A stretch of DNA of 64,000 nucleotides from the NCBI GenBank assembly GCA_039815465.1, contig JBCBZG010000014.1, positions 1-64,000 on the forward strand, written 5' to 3'. Under the pieces are notes generated by a model that saw nothing but the letters and a program-made list of their open reading frames with translations, had not been told where the DNA came from and did no database searches. The translations under genes and the position numbers were made by a program. Shown here piece by piece: positions 53,123 through 62,872 of the stretch. This DNA comes from Shimia_B sp039815465. GTDB taxonomy: Bacteria; Pseudomonadota; Alphaproteobacteria; Rhodobacterales; Rhodobacteraceae. Position 1 is the stretch's first letter. Every line of letters begins with the position of its first letter.

Positions 53123-53992
53123 TCACGGATTGGAGTTCGGAATATGACACCGCGATATGTCTCCCGTATTTTCCAGTCTGCACCAGATAGTACGTGGTAT
53201 ATCTCGGAACATTAGGAAATCGATTTCCTCTTTACTAATTATCTTATCTAGGTCACGCTTCCTGTATACAAAATACGCGAGATCAAGAGGATAGGAGCTA
53301 CTTGCCGTAATGCTGAGGCGGTTGTCTGTTTCACCTCCGCTGCTCGCAATCCCAACCCATCGCTCACCTTCAACGTCCATTTTCTCGATATGACCGCCCT
53401 GCTGTGGAATAAACTTTCCACCATTATCCCTGACTATCGGAAACAAAACAAAACCGGCAGGTAGATTACTCGTTGAAGTGACCGTAATTGTGTAGAGAAA
53501 AATTTCCTCGTCGTTGGCATTTGCTCCGGTTTCTGACGTCACCGCAATATCCCAAAGGCCAATTTCTAGTTGCTCTTCCAGACCGAAATATTGGAAAAAC
53601 TCTTGTTCACTCAGTATAAAATTTGGCGATGGGGAATCAGGTGAAAGCTTGAGGAAGGCTACTAAGCATCCGGCTCCCACGAAAATTGACAATCTGGATA
53701 TACCCCAATTGGAAAGCCAGTTTGCACTCCACCATTTCCAGATCTTGACGGTCGAATAAATCACATATTTAAAAAGAATCTGTGGTAAAAATAACCAACC
53801 CCCCAATGCTGGTGAATCGTCGCTATCCTTTGATGGCGGTTCGTCGTCTTGCTTTGGCATATCACGAAGTTTGTCTTCATGCGCTAGCGGTGCTGTGACA
53901 TAAAACAAAAGAAAGCAAAAAAACAAAACAGGCAAATACCAAGCCTCTTGAAGAAACCTAAATGCCCACCAAAGAAAAGAAGTATCACCCAT
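53123..53992 (-). CDS. Membrane protein of the polysaccharide-like cluster
   Basis: 289 residues. One N-terminal hydrophobic helix (AWYLPVLFFCFLLFYVTA) then a second (LSIFVGAGCLVAFLKLS), followed by a soluble domain with beta-type sequence (LYTITVTSTSNLPAGFVL). No recognised family. Its start overlaps the galE stop by eight bases, so it is translated after it. Possibly a scaffold for surface sugar assembly, inferred only from its neighbours. Confidence 0.62.
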   Translation of the reverse strand: MGDTSFLWWAFRFLQEAWYLPVLFFCFLLFYVTAPLAHEDKLRDMPKQDDEPPSKDSDDSPALGGWLFLPQILFKYVIYSTVKIWKWWSANWLSNWGISRLSIFVGAGCLVAFLKLSPDSPSPNFILSEQEFFQYFGLEEQLEIGLWDIAVTSETGANANDEEIFLYTITVTSTSNLPAGFVLFPIVRDNGGKFIPQQGGHIEKMDVEGERWVGIASSGGETDNRLSITASSSYPLDLAYFVYRKRDLDKIISKEEIDFLMFRDIPRTIWCRLENTGDISRCHIPNSNP

Positions 53993-55103
53993 TTCTATAT
54001 CTCACCAACTCTAGACTGTCTTGCGCACTACTTCCCTTGTAATCTAATGTGCCTACTTCCAAATCGGTTTTTTGCTTTTGTATTTTGACAGAAACAGCAT
54101 TCCATAAATTCCGACATATTTCGTCAAGACCGTATTGGGCTCGCCAACTCATTACCCTTCGAGACTTTGCTGTGTCCGCTTTCGAAGCACTTAGATCCGC
54201 TGGTGCCCTTGGAAGCCGGCGAAGCTGGATCTTGATGCCGGAGATGTCCTCAAACTTTCGAACGAATTGTAACACAGAAGTGCCTTCGCCCGTACCGACA
54301 TTGACCGCCTCACAAAAAGATTGCCTTTGTATCGCCTTAAGCGCCGCAACGTGCGCCTCCACAACATCATTTCTGTGTATGAAATCTCGAACCGGGGAGC
54401 CATCAGAGGTCGGATGGTCGGTTCCAAGTACTTCGAGAAATCTCTGCCGATTCAACGCGACCAGAACCAGCTTTTCGGACAGTGATAAGTCCGCATTGCT
54501 GTTGGCTTCCCCTTTTATCAAAGAGGCTTCACAACCGCACGGATTGAAGTATCTGAGCATGGCTGCAGATCTCTCGAACGAGTTACTCGCGACCCAATCT
54601 CTCACACACTGTTCTCCCAATATCTTCGTTTCACCATATGGGCTTAACGGGAAGAGTGCCGCGTTCTCGCGAACCGGCGGGACGAGTTGTTTTCCATAAA
54701 CGGATGCGGATGATGAAAAAATCACTCTGTGACAGCCAAAACTGCTCGCGGCTTGAAGGACACTGGAGGTGCCCGCCACATTTGTTGAATGAAACAATTC
54801 GGGGTTCTCGAAGGATCGTTCTATGACTTTTTGTCCCGCCAAGTGGATCACTGCTTCAGGGCGAAACCAGTCGAATGCGGCGGTCAAATCCATTTGATTC
54901 CTAATGTCTCCCATGACAAACTCGACATTGCCTGAAGACGAGGCTCGAATTGAAGCAAGTCGTCCTGCGCATCCGGAGCTTATGTTATCAAATATCCCCA
55001 CATGGTGGCCTAAACTTGCCAGCCGTTTCGCGACATGAGAACCGATATACCCCAGTCCTCCAGTGACTAGTATTTTTTGAGAGTCCAAAGGCTCAGTCCC
55101 CAT
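53985..55103 (-). CDS. galE: UDP-glucose 4-epimerase
   Basis: 372 residues of an NAD-dependent short-chain dehydrogenase-type epimerase. Dinucleotide motif GGLGYIGS near residue 15, catalytic serine region SSSASVYG and Y-x3-K in YGETKILGEQC, and the substrate region of GalE (RYFNPCG). Converts UDP-glucose and UDP-galactose for polysaccharide precursors. Overlaps the upstream gene by 11 bases. Substrate could be another UDP-sugar. Confidence 0.9.
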   Translation of the reverse strand: MGTEPLDSQKILVTGGLGYIGSHVAKRLASLGHHVGIFDNISSGCAGRLASIRASSSGNVEFVMGDIRNQMDLTAAFDWFRPEAVIHLAGQKVIERSFENPELFHSTNVAGTSSVLQAASSFGCHRVIFSSSASVYGKQLVPPVRENAALFPLSPYGETKILGEQCVRDWVASNSFERSAAMLRYFNPCGCEASLIKGEANSNADLSLSEKLVLVALNRQRFLEVLGTDHPTSDGSPVRDFIHRNDVVEAHVAALKAIQRQSFCEAVNVGTGEGTSVLQFVRKFEDISGIKIQLRRLPRAPADLSASKADTAKSRRVMSWRAQYGLDEICRNLWNAVSVKIQKQKTDLEVGTLDYKGSSAQDSLELVRYRNG

Positions 55104-56079
55104 AATCTTGAAATAATGGAAGCCTTAGCCATTTAAGCCAGTACCAAGAGCCGCTTTCGTCGGCTATTTCAAAAGGAATTGCTTTGGGTGCGTCGGGCGC
55201 TGGGTGGACGAGCAATGCAGGATCAATCGGCCACAAAAGATCAGCCAAGTCACCAAGATACAGCTTTATGGCGCACTTTGCCCTGTACTCGTTGTTGTTT
55301 CCTAGTGCGTCAAGGCCCAAATTGGTCATGTCTTGTAGAGCGCAAGCCGCTGGCGGACCTTGTTGATATGTAGGGTCGTAAGGTTCTTTAGCTGCGGCTG
55401 TAGCAGTGACTCCAATGAGTGACATCGCGGCCAGAAATCTTGCCATGGTTTTGAATTTTAAGCCTTGTTTCCAGAAGGGTGCTGTGGGCCCATTTGCGGT
55501 GGCACGATAACTTTTTGCGTCAACTCGGACCAGGTTTGCGTCCATTCCTTTTCGGGCTACAGCCAAATGGCAGTCCACGCCTGACCAACCAGATTTCAAA
55601 AGAAGGTCTCTGATGTCGCACAAAGCCGAGTTAAGTTGCTCACTCGAAAGGTATTCTGGCGATCGAACTAAGACAGCCACTTGGCGTTGTTCCTGTGCCC
55701 AGCATACATCGGCCACTTCTTTGAGATAACTTCTTTTCAGTTGCTCGGCGACTTGGACCAGTCCGCCAATTCTATGAATCACGCCGGTTGGATCTAGTAA
55801 GACTATGTCTTGATGGAAGATATTTGAAAACTCTTCGAGTGATCGGACTCTTAAGATTGCAGACGCATCGTGCTCCACAACTTCCATACGAAGACTCGCA
55901 TCTATTGTATGAATCTCGCGCGTTATGAAGCTTATTTGTTCTGCGCTGGCTGCACCCTTAAAGAAGTGGACCGCCAAACACATGCTCTGGCCACCGGCTA
56001 CGCGGTTCAGTCCGGCAACAAAAATAGGCCCAGCGTCTGGGTGTTGAAGGCTGTGCTTGATGTCTGCTTCAATCGACAT
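55093..56079 (-). CDS. Unknown protein with internal membrane segment
   Basis: 328 residues. First 200 residues are soluble mixed alpha/beta (GPIFVAGLNRVAGGQSMCL, VRVRSLEEFSNIF), then a hydrophobic stretch (MARFLAAMSLIGVTATAAA) that could be a membrane or signal-like segment, and a C-terminal domain with cysteines (ACALQDMTNLG, RAKCAIKLY). The internal hydrophobic part after an apparently complete domain is unusual and could mark a fusion. Function unknown. Confidence 0.6.
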   Translation of the reverse strand: MSIEADIKHSLQHPDAGPIFVAGLNRVAGGQSMCLAVHFFKGAASAEQISFITREIHTIDASLRMEVVEHDASAILRVRSLEEFSNIFHQDIVLLDPTGVIHRIGGLVQVAEQLKRSYLKEVADVCWAQEQRQVAVLVRSPEYLSSEQLNSALCDIRDLLLKSGWSGVDCHLAVARKGMDANLVRVDAKSYRATANGPTAPFWKQGLKFKTMARFLAAMSLIGVTATAAAKEPYDPTYQQGPPAACALQDMTNLGLDALGNNNEYRAKCAIKLYLGDLADLLWPIDPALLVHPAPDAPKAIPFEIADESGSWYWLKWLRLPLFQDYGD

Positions 56080-56177
56080 GTGTTTCGAGGATCCGCAATG
56101 AGTAATTTTTACAGGCCAGTTGAGTAGTTTTTCTTTGGGGCTTAACCTTCAAGGGTGGATAGAAGACGACAGCTGCG

Positions 56178-57293
56178 TTAGTAACTAGTAAGGAACGCTT
56201 CTCGCAAGGCCCTAGCCCTAGGCGATGTAGTATGCGCTAGCGCCTTTCTCCAAAACGGCCACCAGGGTTTCGTAACCTCCTTCCATGTCCATAACTTTGC
56301 CTGTTTGACGTTCTCGTCTCCAATGCGGTTGCGAAGCTGCCTGTCGCGAAGCAACAAGCCCAGTTTTTCTGCAAACTCTCTTGGGTCACGGCTGTTAACG
56401 ATTAACTCCGCTTGATGAGCACCAAACGCATCTGGAACAATCCCAACATTACTTGAAACCACGGGTATTCCGCATGCCATCGCTTCTAGTACGGTATTGG
56501 GCGTACCCTCGATGGCCGACGTGCAAACGAAAACGTCTAAGTCGTTGTAAAAACGAGGCATATCACGGAAGTCTATCCGCTGCACCTGGGGATCGGCTAC
56601 CTTGACGCGAATTGCATATCCATGCTCCTGAACTTGATGAATTGCTGGCTTGAATACTGAATGAAATCCCTTGACATCATAGTTTTGGCTTTTGGCTCCC
56701 CATTGGCTATTCCCGGCCCAGCCGATTTTCCAATTTCCGATGGTCCCGCTGTTCGGTTGGAGTGGTTTAAAATGATCGATATCGACGCCATCAGTGATCA
56801 TAGTATCGGGCGGCACTAAGCCATTGCCGGATGAATAGATATTGCGAAGCTTGCTTGAAGAAACAGTATACCCATCGGCAAGCGCAAAAAGAAAGCGTCT
56901 TTGCGATAGCTCTTCCTCGCTGGAGAATAAATGATCATACACCGAAGTTGTGAAAGCGCAGTTTCCGATTGCTCGCACGAGAGACAGGGTACCGAGGTTC
57001 AGACGCCGTGCGGCTTTAGCGACTGCCTCGGGCCTAAAAAGCCGAAACAAATCTTCCCTCCAAAAAATGTGACATACGTCTATCTTTCGCGTCAGGATGG
57101 TTTCAAAGATTCGATGGGGCGATGCGTTTACATCCGCCATGTAAAGCTTAGATACCCTGTTTGGGCCGCAATGGATTTCGATGTTATTGGCAATGTTGTC
57201 GAATGACCAGCCCACCTGGTCAGGGCAAAGCAGGACATGAAGTGGCCTTTGTTGGATCACGTCGATGTTCTGGATCGCTGCGGTTGCGTTCAC
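56178..57293 (-). CDS. Glycosyltransferase family 4
   Basis: 371 residues from GTG 57293, which has AAGGGG nine bases upstream; TTG two codons earlier is less likely. GT-B fold with the GT4 nucleotide-sugar pocket: EGTPNTVLEAMACGIPVVSS near the C-terminus and VDIDHFKP in the middle. Adds sugar to a growing surface polysaccharide or glycolipid; donor and acceptor unknown. First gene of the leftward cluster, divergent from DUF2194. Confidence 0.87.
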   Translation of the reverse strand: MNATAAIQNIDVIQQRPLHVLLCPDQVGWSFDNIANNIEIHCGPNRVSKLYMADVNASPHRIFETILTRKIDVCHIFWREDLFRLFRPEAVAKAARRLNLGTLSLVRAIGNCAFTTSVYDHLFSSEEELSQRRFLFALADGYTVSSSKLRNIYSSGNGLVPPDTMITDGVDIDHFKPLQPNSGTIGNWKIGWAGNSQWGAKSQNYDVKGFHSVFKPAIHQVQEHGYAIRVKVADPQVQRIDFRDMPRFYNDLDVFVCTSAIEGTPNTVLEAMACGIPVVSSNVGIVPDAFGAHQAELIVNSRDPREFAEKLGLLLRDRQLRNRIGDENVKQAKLWTWKEVTKPWWPFWRKALAHTTSPRARALREAFLTSY

Positions 57294-57494
57294 TTGCAAT
57301 TACCCCTTGATGCCAACTGGCTTGACTTATCGGAACGCATCTCCTGTTTGTTTTCAAGTAGTACAAGCCTACAACCAACTCGAGGACGCCCACCTTGGCC
57401 AACATGCGCTAGCCCCCAGTACGGCGTTAAAAATCTCAGGAGCGAGCCTTAGCCCTTTGGTTCACAAGACAAATCACAGGTTTGGCATGAGAGT

Positions 57495-59300
57495 ATGATT
57501 CGAACCCTACTGAGAACACTTCGGTCTGACGGGCAGAAACCCAAATCTGATATGCCAATGTCACGTGCTGTCGTTTTAGTTTTCCAGCCAAGTGACACGA
57601 AGAGCCGCGCAGTGTTTCAGAATGCCCGTGCATCTTTAAAAGATGCCAGCATACCGTACCTGGGCTACGAACTGGACACAGTTCATCGAGGCCCAAATTT
57701 AGATGACTTCGCCTGCGTGGTCATCTGCGCTCAAATCACCGAAAAACTGTCGGATTCATTCTCTGAAGATGTCTCCAAATACGTCAGCCGCGGCGGAGGG
57801 GTTGTGTTTGCTTGTGGAGGTTTCAAGCAAAGCCTGTCTGAGGTTATTGGGATTTCCGACCCTGGCCAAGCAGGAACCTTAGTCGAGTCCAGAGGGCTCC
57901 GGTTTGTAGGCGATCTTTTTCCGGGTACCGAAGGTCTCAGTTTAGGTTCAGATACGTGGGATATCCTACAATCGCGAGTTAGCGTCTCTTCAGAAAGCCT
58001 ACTTAGCGCTTGTTCGATTCAAATTGAAGACTTGGCAGGCTGTCCCGTTCTTTGGCTCCGCAATTCGAGTGTAGGACGTGTGACATTTTGGAACACTGAC
58101 ATACTGTCAGAAAAACTGTTCCGCGGCTTTCTTTTTCAAACTATACTGGCGACGATGGATGTAGCAGTGGCTACAATCGGAGGATTTGCGACAGTCCAAA
58201 TAGATGACTTCCCACCGTCGGAATCGTACGAAAAGCCAATCCACATGACTGACGAGTTTCCAGACATGTTCGAAGAAGATTTCTTTTTCGGTCCTTGGAT
58301 CAACGATATGCTCGCCCTACGCAACAGGTTTGATCTTAGGTTTACTTATTTTTTGACGCTGGACTATTCGGACTTTGATACCTCCAAGGAGGCCAAAGTG
58401 CCTGATACCACAAAGCAATCACTCCAGTATCGTTTGGGCCGCTTTGGCGAGTTGCCTAGTGGTGATGAGTACGGGTTTCATGGGTTCAACCATGTTGAGC
58501 ACACCCGGAAGGGCTGGCCGCACGAAAACTCTTTCAAACGAAAAGTCAGCGCCGCGCGTCACCTCTGGAGGCAAATCGTGGGCGAACGCCTCCCCACTGC
58601 TTGGGTCCCACCGAACAACAGCTTTGACGAGAGAACGGTTCGGCTACTGAAACGGCACTTCCCAGAGATCAGCATAGTTTGCAGTCTTCATTCTACTGGT
58701 GCGTTCTCTAATGGATGTAACCGAGAATTTGGCGGTGAACCTTGGTGTCATGAACTTTTGAACATACCCCGACAGACCTATGGGTTCATCTTAACTGAGG
58801 CACAACGCGCACTCTTGTTGTCTCAAATTCTCGGAATGGGGGTCTGGACGCATTTCATGCACCCGGATGATGTTACCGACATTCGTGTTGGAACTACAAA
58901 CTTAATGGATTTCAGAAATCCAGAAAATCTTAATTGGAAAACAAAAAATGAGGCTGATCGAGATGGAATGTTTGTTGAATTCGAGCGATGGATCGGCTGG
59001 GTCACCGACATTTTTCCCTGGCTGGAATTTGTAACGATTAGCGACGCAGCAGGAAGGTGGCAACGCCTTTCGGCCAATGGCCCTTCAGTGGAGGTTTTTC
59101 CCGATAGAGTCGAAGTAGCGACGCAGAGTGATCAGCTTTTGTTCATCAGACTTGCTGAAGGGAGAAAACTTTCAAATCGAAAACAAGGCGCAGTCCTAGC
59201 GGAATACAAGGTAAGCGGAGGGACTCTCTACGTGGTAAGCTGTTCGAAACGAAAGACCTGTTTTCATTTGATTGAACGCCGACGAAACATCTCCGATTGA
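57495..59300 (+). CDS. DUF2194-type putative polysaccharide deacetylase
   Basis: 601 residues. The middle has a NodB-like metal site: TVQIDDFPPS (aspartate pair) and HGFNHVEH (histidines), as in deacetylases of cell-surface sugars, and the whole length matches DUF2194. It may modify a polymer made by the neighbouring glycosyltransferase and epimerase. No signal peptide is obvious at the N-terminus, so location is uncertain. It is divergent from the GT4 gene and shares its 200-base upstream region. Confidence 0.75.
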   Translation: MIRTLLRTLRSDGQKPKSDMPMSRAVVLVFQPSDTKSRAVFQNARASLKDASIPYLGYELDTVHRGPNLDDFACVVICAQITEKLSDSFSEDVSKYVSRGGGVVFACGGFKQSLSEVIGISDPGQAGTLVESRGLRFVGDLFPGTEGLSLGSDTWDILQSRVSVSSESLLSACSIQIEDLAGCPVLWLRNSSVGRVTFWNTDILSEKLFRGFLFQTILATMDVAVATIGGFATVQIDDFPPSESYEKPIHMTDEFPDMFEEDFFFGPWINDMLALRNRFDLRFTYFLTLDYSDFDTSKEAKVPDTTKQSLQYRLGRFGELPSGDEYGFHGFNHVEHTRKGWPHENSFKRKVSAARHLWRQIVGERLPTAWVPPNNSFDERTVRLLKRHFPEISIVCSLHSTGAFSNGCNREFGGEPWCHELLNIPRQTYGFILTEAQRALLLSQILGMGVWTHFMHPDDVTDIRVGTTNLMDFRNPENLNWKTKNEADRDGMFVEFERWIGWVTDIFPWLEFVTISDAAGRWQRLSANGPSVEVFPDRVEVATQSDQLLFIRLAEGRKLSNRKQGAVLAEYKVSGGTLYVVSCSKRKTCFHLIERRRNISD

Positions 59301-59504
59301 GCTGGCGTAGTTCTGTAATGAGCCCCTTTCCCAATCAAGTATGGTTAAAATCATCGAAACCAATTTGAAGTGCATTGGAAGACCGTTATATTTAGGACAA
59401 AGCAGCCATTCAAAATGGATTGACCGACAGCGGCTTTGTATGCTCGTTGCTCATCCGTGCCAGGCGGTCGAACATCAGCTTCACGCGCTGACGCAGAAGA
59501 TCGG

Positions 59505-62192
59505 CTACCTCACCAATCTCGGATAGGTGTCGATGCGCGTATACTGCTTGCGCGCAGTTCTCTCCGTCTCGCGAGATTTGGTAGCCGACCTGTAAATTCT
59601 ACCCTGTTCCCTGTGCCTCGTCATCGCGACATAAGTCAGATGCCTGTCCATCGACTTGCTATCGAGAACAAAAGCCTGATCCACTGTGCATCCTTGCGAG
59701 CGATGGATGCTCACAGCATATCCGTGATCAAGCGAGTTGTATTCTTCCAGGTCAATGCTGACCGTTCTAGCGTTCTCGTCCAAGCGAACTTTTAGAATGC
59801 CCTTTCCGGACTGAATGACCTGGCCGAGCAAGCCGTTTGTTACCTCAAGCGCGCGGTCGTTCCGTGTGAACAGAATTCGGTCGCCATTGGCAAAGGCACG
59901 GGGTCCGTGCTCCGTGTCCGCCATCACTTCATCGGTTAGTTCGCCCTGGGCAACCAACTTCGCGCGGATATGCTGGTTGATTGCGAAGACGTCTTTTCGA
60001 CGAGGGGCTAGGGCGAGGCGGGTCTTGTTTTCAGGGCTCGTTTCAATGTCAGCCAGGTAATCGGCAACAAGTGCACTGATCGCTTTGCTGGGGCTCTGCG
60101 ACTGAACAACGTGATTTCGCGCCTCATAGGCATCCAGAGCTTGCTGGGTGTTACCCATCGCAAAAGCCTTCGACGCCTCGCGCTGCCAGTCGGATTTCTG
60201 ACGCCGCACCTCTTCCAATCTCGCATGCTTGTGCACTGCCAACATGTCTTTGAAAGGAGTGCCAGCCTGTATTGGTTGAAGCTGCTCAGGGTCTCCAACA
60301 AGAACGACTTTGCATCTTAGCTCAGCCAGCTTTGAAACGACCCTACTGAGTTGTCGCGTACCCACCATCCCAACTTCGTCAATCACCACGACGCAATCCG
60401 GCGCAATTGGTTCAAAGCCGTGCTCCCAGCTTTTTTCGAAAGCGGCCAGCGTACGGGATTTGATTCCAGAGGCGCGTTGAAGACCATCAGCGGCTTTCCC
60501 GGCAAGAGCAGCGCCTTGCACAGTGTAGCCCTGTTTCTCCCATGCGAGCCGAGCGACTTCGAGCAGGGTCGACTTCCCGGAGCCCGCAATCCCCACAACG
60601 CAAGACAGTCCTTCGGCAGACGACAGGTGTTCAAGCGCCACGCGCTGTTCTTCCGACAAGGAACCACCGATCTGAGCGAGGCCTCGGTTTTTGAGACGGA
60701 TGGCTTCGGTAAGGTTATCGGCGGAAGTAAAAAAGCTCTGATCGTGTTCTAAGGTATCAGCGACGTTCCTCAGCTGCTCCTGCGCGGCGAGGAAGGACCG
60801 CGTTGTATATCTGGGCTCTTGATCGCTCGAGCAGGGCGCAAGCTCTCTAGAAGCCAAGATGCGCTTGGTCATGTCAGTGATCCAGTCGGGATCACGCTCG
60901 ATCTTGTTCAGCGCACGCTTGATATCGCTTTGTGTGATTGTCTCTTCCTTGTCGGAGAGATGCTGCGCAAGCAGGTCTGGATTGAGCTCGAGCGCAGCAG
61001 CCGTGGGAAGCGGATCGTCTTGGCGAAGCACGAGACGCTGACGCTTGTCTGGCTGGGAAGGCTCGTTCTGTGGAACGAGTGCATCAAGAGCTCTTTGGTG
61101 TTCCTTTGCCCTCTCATAGTCCCGACGTTCACCCAGTTGCCTTGCGATCAAGGTATCGAAGGCCAGTCGATGTCTTTGTCTTTCTGCTCTCGCGGCATCG
61201 GCAAGCACTTGAACCTGTTTCTCGTACTTGCCCGTCAGCTTAGCCCAGGCAGCCTTCAAACCTTGTGGCAGCTGTCCCTGTCGCTTTGACCGGGCCGAAG
61301 TGCGTTCCGCAGCCTGAGCGACCTCTAGCTCTTCCTGTTCGGTCTTATGACGCGCCACAAGCTTTTCCAGAGAAGCGTCCATGCCCAGTCCAAGAGGCAG
61401 CTCAGACGGCAAAAAACTCTGCTTAGCTTGCTCTACCGAAGGGAGCCCGTCGCCAGTTCCGAGCCTTTGCCGAAGTGCCTTCGCGCCAACACTTGTCCAA
61501 CGTGAGAGCGAATAGACCGTGCCTTGTTCATTCACAGCGACAAACGAGCGGCGAGACCCTTTCGCCAGAACGAACCCCTCGCTGAGGAGTGCTGCCCGAA
61601 ATGCACCGAGTGAGTCGGACTGCAACCAGCACTCTGCAAAGAACGCCTTGAGCGCCTTTGAATCCCGTTGTGCTGTCTTGGCCTGCGCCGCTTCCACCTG
61701 ATCAAATCTCAGAGGATCGCGCTTCTCCTGATCAACAAATCCGGGTGGCATCTGCCAACCATGCTCGCGATAGAGTTCACGCGCGATAGACTGCAGCTTG
61801 TTCTTAAAGTGCGGAAGGTTCACCGCCTTCATTTCGTTCGGATTGATGCGCGACCAGACGCAATGAGCGTGCCGTCGGGCTTTCTTTTCGTGGAAAACTA
61901 TGGCGCGTGGTTGGCCAACGAGCCCAAGTTCTTGCTCAATGCGGTCGATAACGGCCTCAAAAACATGGATGGGTACCACCTCACCGGGAGGTGGACTCAA
62001 GCTGAGAGAGAACAGGTACTTGGTGCACTTGGTACCGAGCGCAATGGCCTCTGACTCAAGGAAGGCCCCCATTAGGTCGTCAGCAACGAAACCACGGATA
62101 TCGTGAAGCATGACATGCTCGTTCTCGCGACCATTCATCAAGTGAAGGGCGAGATCGCGCCCATGGCCGCGTTGGTTGCCGACAAAGATCAC
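59505..62192 (-). CDS. Relaxase-helicase (MobA/TraA type)
   Basis: 895 residues from GTG 62192. The N-terminal relaxase domain has its histidine cluster at H101, H108 and H110 (FHEKKARRHAH), which binds the metal for strand nicking. A central region is coiled, then a TraA-type helicase with Walker A GIAGSGKS (534-541) and VVVIDEVGMV. It should nick the transfer origin and unwind the transferred strand. Its start overlaps the MobC stop (GTGA). The origin of transfer was not located. Confidence 0.9.
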   Translation of the reverse strand: MIFVGNQRGHGRDLALHLMNGRENEHVMLHDIRGFVADDLMGAFLESEAIALGTKCTKYLFSLSLSPPPGEVVPIHVFEAVIDRIEQELGLVGQPRAIVFHEKKARRHAHCVWSRINPNEMKAVNLPHFKNKLQSIARELYREHGWQMPPGFVDQEKRDPLRFDQVEAAQAKTAQRDSKALKAFFAECWLQSDSLGAFRAALLSEGFVLAKGSRRSFVAVNEQGTVYSLSRWTSVGAKALRQRLGTGDGLPSVEQAKQSFLPSELPLGLGMDASLEKLVARHKTEQEELEVAQAAERTSARSKRQGQLPQGLKAAWAKLTGKYEKQVQVLADAARAERQRHRLAFDTLIARQLGERRDYERAKEHQRALDALVPQNEPSQPDKRQRLVLRQDDPLPTAAALELNPDLLAQHLSDKEETITQSDIKRALNKIERDPDWITDMTKRILASRELAPCSSDQEPRYTTRSFLAAQEQLRNVADTLEHDQSFFTSADNLTEAIRLKNRGLAQIGGSLSEEQRVALEHLSSAEGLSCVVGIAGSGKSTLLEVARLAWEKQGYTVQGAALAGKAADGLQRASGIKSRTLAAFEKSWEHGFEPIAPDCVVVIDEVGMVGTRQLSRVVSKLAELRCKVVLVGDPEQLQPIQAGTPFKDMLAVHKHARLEEVRRQKSDWQREASKAFAMGNTQQALDAYEARNHVVQSQSPSKAISALVADYLADIETSPENKTRLALAPRRKDVFAINQHIRAKLVAQGELTDEVMADTEHGPRAFANGDRILFTRNDRALEVTNGLLGQVIQSGKGILKVRLDENARTVSIDLEEYNSLDHGYAVSIHRSQGCTVDQAFVLDSKSMDRHLTYVAMTRHREQGRIYRSATKSRETERTARKQYTRIDTYPRLVR

Positions 62193-62614
62193 TTGGATGT
62201 CCCAAGGGCAGCAAGCAGCAAAGAGCGCATGTTCACGACCAGCTCATAGGCCTCCTCCACCTGCGCTTGAGCCTTTTCATCAAAGTCGAGCGCGCCGACA
62301 TTGGCGTGATAAGCAAGCTGGTTCAGATTGTTGGCGATCCGTGATTGACCCAAGAGCCCGAGGATCTTCGCGATAGCAACGCGATCCTCGACAGCTATTC
62401 CTTTCGCCCGGCGTCTGGGCAATTCCTGCCCAAGGGCTCGCGCACGCAAATAAACGCTCAGAGCCGTCCCATCCGCGAGTTCGGTCAGCTTTGCATGATC
62501 TTCTTGAGACAGCCTAACCGTGACGCGCGGACAGTCTCTGGTCCGCTTTTGCCTAGACGCTGATCCACCAACCTTCTCCTTGGCCGCCGCTGTGAAATCC
62601 TGACCCAGCGACAT
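62189..62614 (-). CDS. mobC: MobC-like relaxosome protein
   Basis: 141 residues from ATG 62612-62614 (a GTG one codon earlier overlaps the preceding stop and is equally possible). Carries the ribbon-helix-helix-like start of MobC (RVTVRLSQEDHAKLTELADGT) and the MobC C-terminal pattern (SRIANNLNQLAYHAN). Helps melt the transfer origin for the relaxase. Part of a three-frame leftward group behind the right end of the element. Confidence 0.88.
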   Translation of the reverse strand: MSLGQDFTAAAKEKVGGSASRQKRTRDCPRVTVRLSQEDHAKLTELADGTALSVYLRARALGQELPRRRAKGIAVEDRVAIAKILGLLGQSRIANNLNQLAYHANVGALDFDEKAQAQVEEAYELVVNMRSLLLAALGTSK

Positions 62615-62844
62615 CACAGCGAAGGCCCATTGCGCTTTGGCCCAGGAGATAGCCGCCGATCTGGACCCTTCAGCTCTCGTTCTTGCCGTTCGGCTTCAAC
62701 GGCTTCAACGGCTTCAAATTCCCGAAGCTTGTGGATAAGCTCAGGCGAATGGTGGAGAATTTCGGCCCAATCTTCTAGTTCTGAAAGCAGGTCTAGCGGT
62801 GGAACGGGTTCGAGTTTTATCCCCTCAGGCCCACCAAACCCCAC
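62614..62844 (-). CDS. Short frame at right end, possible C-terminal tail of the recombinase
   Basis: 76 residues from a weak GTG (62842-62844) with no convincing ribosome-binding site. Residues include EPVPPLDLLSELEDW and the triplet repeat encoded by three 9-base units (62691-62717). Codons upstream of about 62836 would be chromosomal. If the element ends are joined at CCACCA, this frame becomes the in-frame continuation of the large serine recombinase, so it may be a remnant of that protein's C-terminus rather than a separate gene. Confidence 0.45.
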   Translation of the reverse strand: MGFGGPEGIKLEPVPPLDLLSELEDWAEILHHSPELIHKLREFEAVEAVEAERQERELKGPDRRLSPGPKRNGPSL

Positions 62845-62846
62845 CA
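62820..62846. other. Candidate right attachment site (attR)
   Basis: TCCCCTCAGGC-CCACCA at 62820-62836 resembles the tRNA end TCCCCTAGGCT-CCACCA (16 of 17 positions with two single-base gaps), as expected when a recombinase recognises both. A second CCACCA lies at 62841-62846 and is an alternative core. Confidence 0.45.
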
Positions 62847-62872
62847 GACTTGTCCGAATGGTTCCGCAGGCT

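Noticed and set aside
62841..62846. Second CCACCA as the right crossover site
   Set aside because: Possible, but the other copy (62831-62836) has better flanking similarity to the tRNA end and keeps the recombinase frame open; retained only as an alternative.
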